Source of the DNA: Pseudomonadota bacterium | Lineage (GTDB): Bacteria; Pseudomonadota; Alphaproteobacteria; Rhizobiales; Xanthobacteraceae | DNA: 21,141 nt | Assembly: GCA_021779635.1 (NCBI GenBank) | Contig: JAJYAH010000025.1 | Location: forward strand, 1 to 21,141 | Direction of reading: 5' to 3' | Shown here: piece by piece, positions 21,045 through 21,141 of the stretch | Layout of the letters: every line of letters begins with the position of its first letter | Numbering within the stretch: the first letter of the stretch is position 1 | The notes under the pieces: generated by a model | Seen by the model: only the letters and a program-made list of their open reading frames with translations | Told to the model about the DNA's origin: nothing | Database searches by the model: none | Translations under genes and position numbers: made by a program

Positions 21045-21141
21045 ATGCTGCCGCTCGAAGGACTGACCGTCATTGCCGTCGAACAGGCGGTCGCCGCACC
21101 GTTCTGCAGCTCGCGGCTGGCCGATGCCGGCGCGCATGTCA
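21045..21141 (+). CDS. CaiB/BaiF family CoA-transferase (5' end only)
   Basis: An ATG at 21045 begins MLPLEGLTVIAVEQAVAAPF and continues to the window end in CSSRLADAGAHV. This matches the N terminus of class III CoA-transferases (PLxGxxVxxxEQAxAAPxxxxxLADxGAxVIKVE). Only 32 codons are visible and the catalytic Asp lies outside. It starts 9 bp after the acyl-CoA dehydrogenase stop, consistent with one operon. It would activate an acid by moving CoA from a donor such as succinyl-CoA. Confidence 0.8.
   Translation, partial: MLPLEGLTVIAVEQAVAAPFCSSRLADAGAHV

Noticed and set aside
1..21141. CRISPR arrays and rRNA genes
   Set aside because: No regularly spaced repeat array and no rRNA-like sequence was seen.

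Overview
The window reads as chromosomal DNA of a GC-rich alphaproteobacterium, most likely Bradyrhizobium or a close relative (Nitrobacteraceae). Support comes from an EipA/DUF1134 envelope protein, a DUF2927 protein, a tandem pair of CYP153-type P450s, and a non-coding sequence before the tRNA that resembles one I remember as dispersed in Bradyrhizobium genomes. The genus call rests on recognition alone, not a search.

Layout. (1) 1-3258 is backbone: the 3' end of a CysQ-type phosphatase, a YHS-domain protein on the minus strand, EipA, and a membrane-anchored coiled-coil protein. (2) 3259-4240 has no convincing gene but is rich in inverted repeats, ending in a nested hairpin just before a tRNA-Val(CAC) gene (4241-4315). 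(3) 4316-11713 looks like a decayed genomic island. A 36-bp copy of the 3' end of the tRNA-Val gene (32 of 36 bases the same, same orientation) lies at 11678-11713. The left part of the island is less GC-rich and holds orphan small ORFs, a compact minus-strand operon of three tiny genes, clustered TGTCAG motifs and a palindromic repeat. The right part is a catabolic or detoxification cassette: two related alpha/beta hydrolases with an Asp nucleophile, an MFS exporter and a divergent LysR regulator. Remnants of short-chain dehydrogenase genes lie on both sides. A translationally coupled PilZ / zinc-ribbon pair closes the island. No integrase was found. (4) 11714-15651 is backbone again: a PD-(D/E)XK-like protein, a ThDP-dependent acetolactate-synthase-like enzyme, an L,D-transpeptidase and a DUF2927 protein. 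(5) 15713-21141 is an oxidation and acyl-CoA block: isovaleryl-CoA dehydrogenase (minus), then divergently two CYP153-like P450s, an acyl-CoA dehydrogenase and the start of a CaiB/BaiF CoA-transferase.

The last block fits omega-hydroxylation of an aliphatic or terpenoid substrate followed by CoA activation and beta-oxidation-like dehydrogenation; the substrate cannot be read from the sequence. The island cassette fits hydrolysis of an ester, epoxide or halogenated compound plus efflux, under LysR control. The least explained parts are the tRNA-Val island boundary, the three-small-gene operon and the structured DNA before the tRNA.
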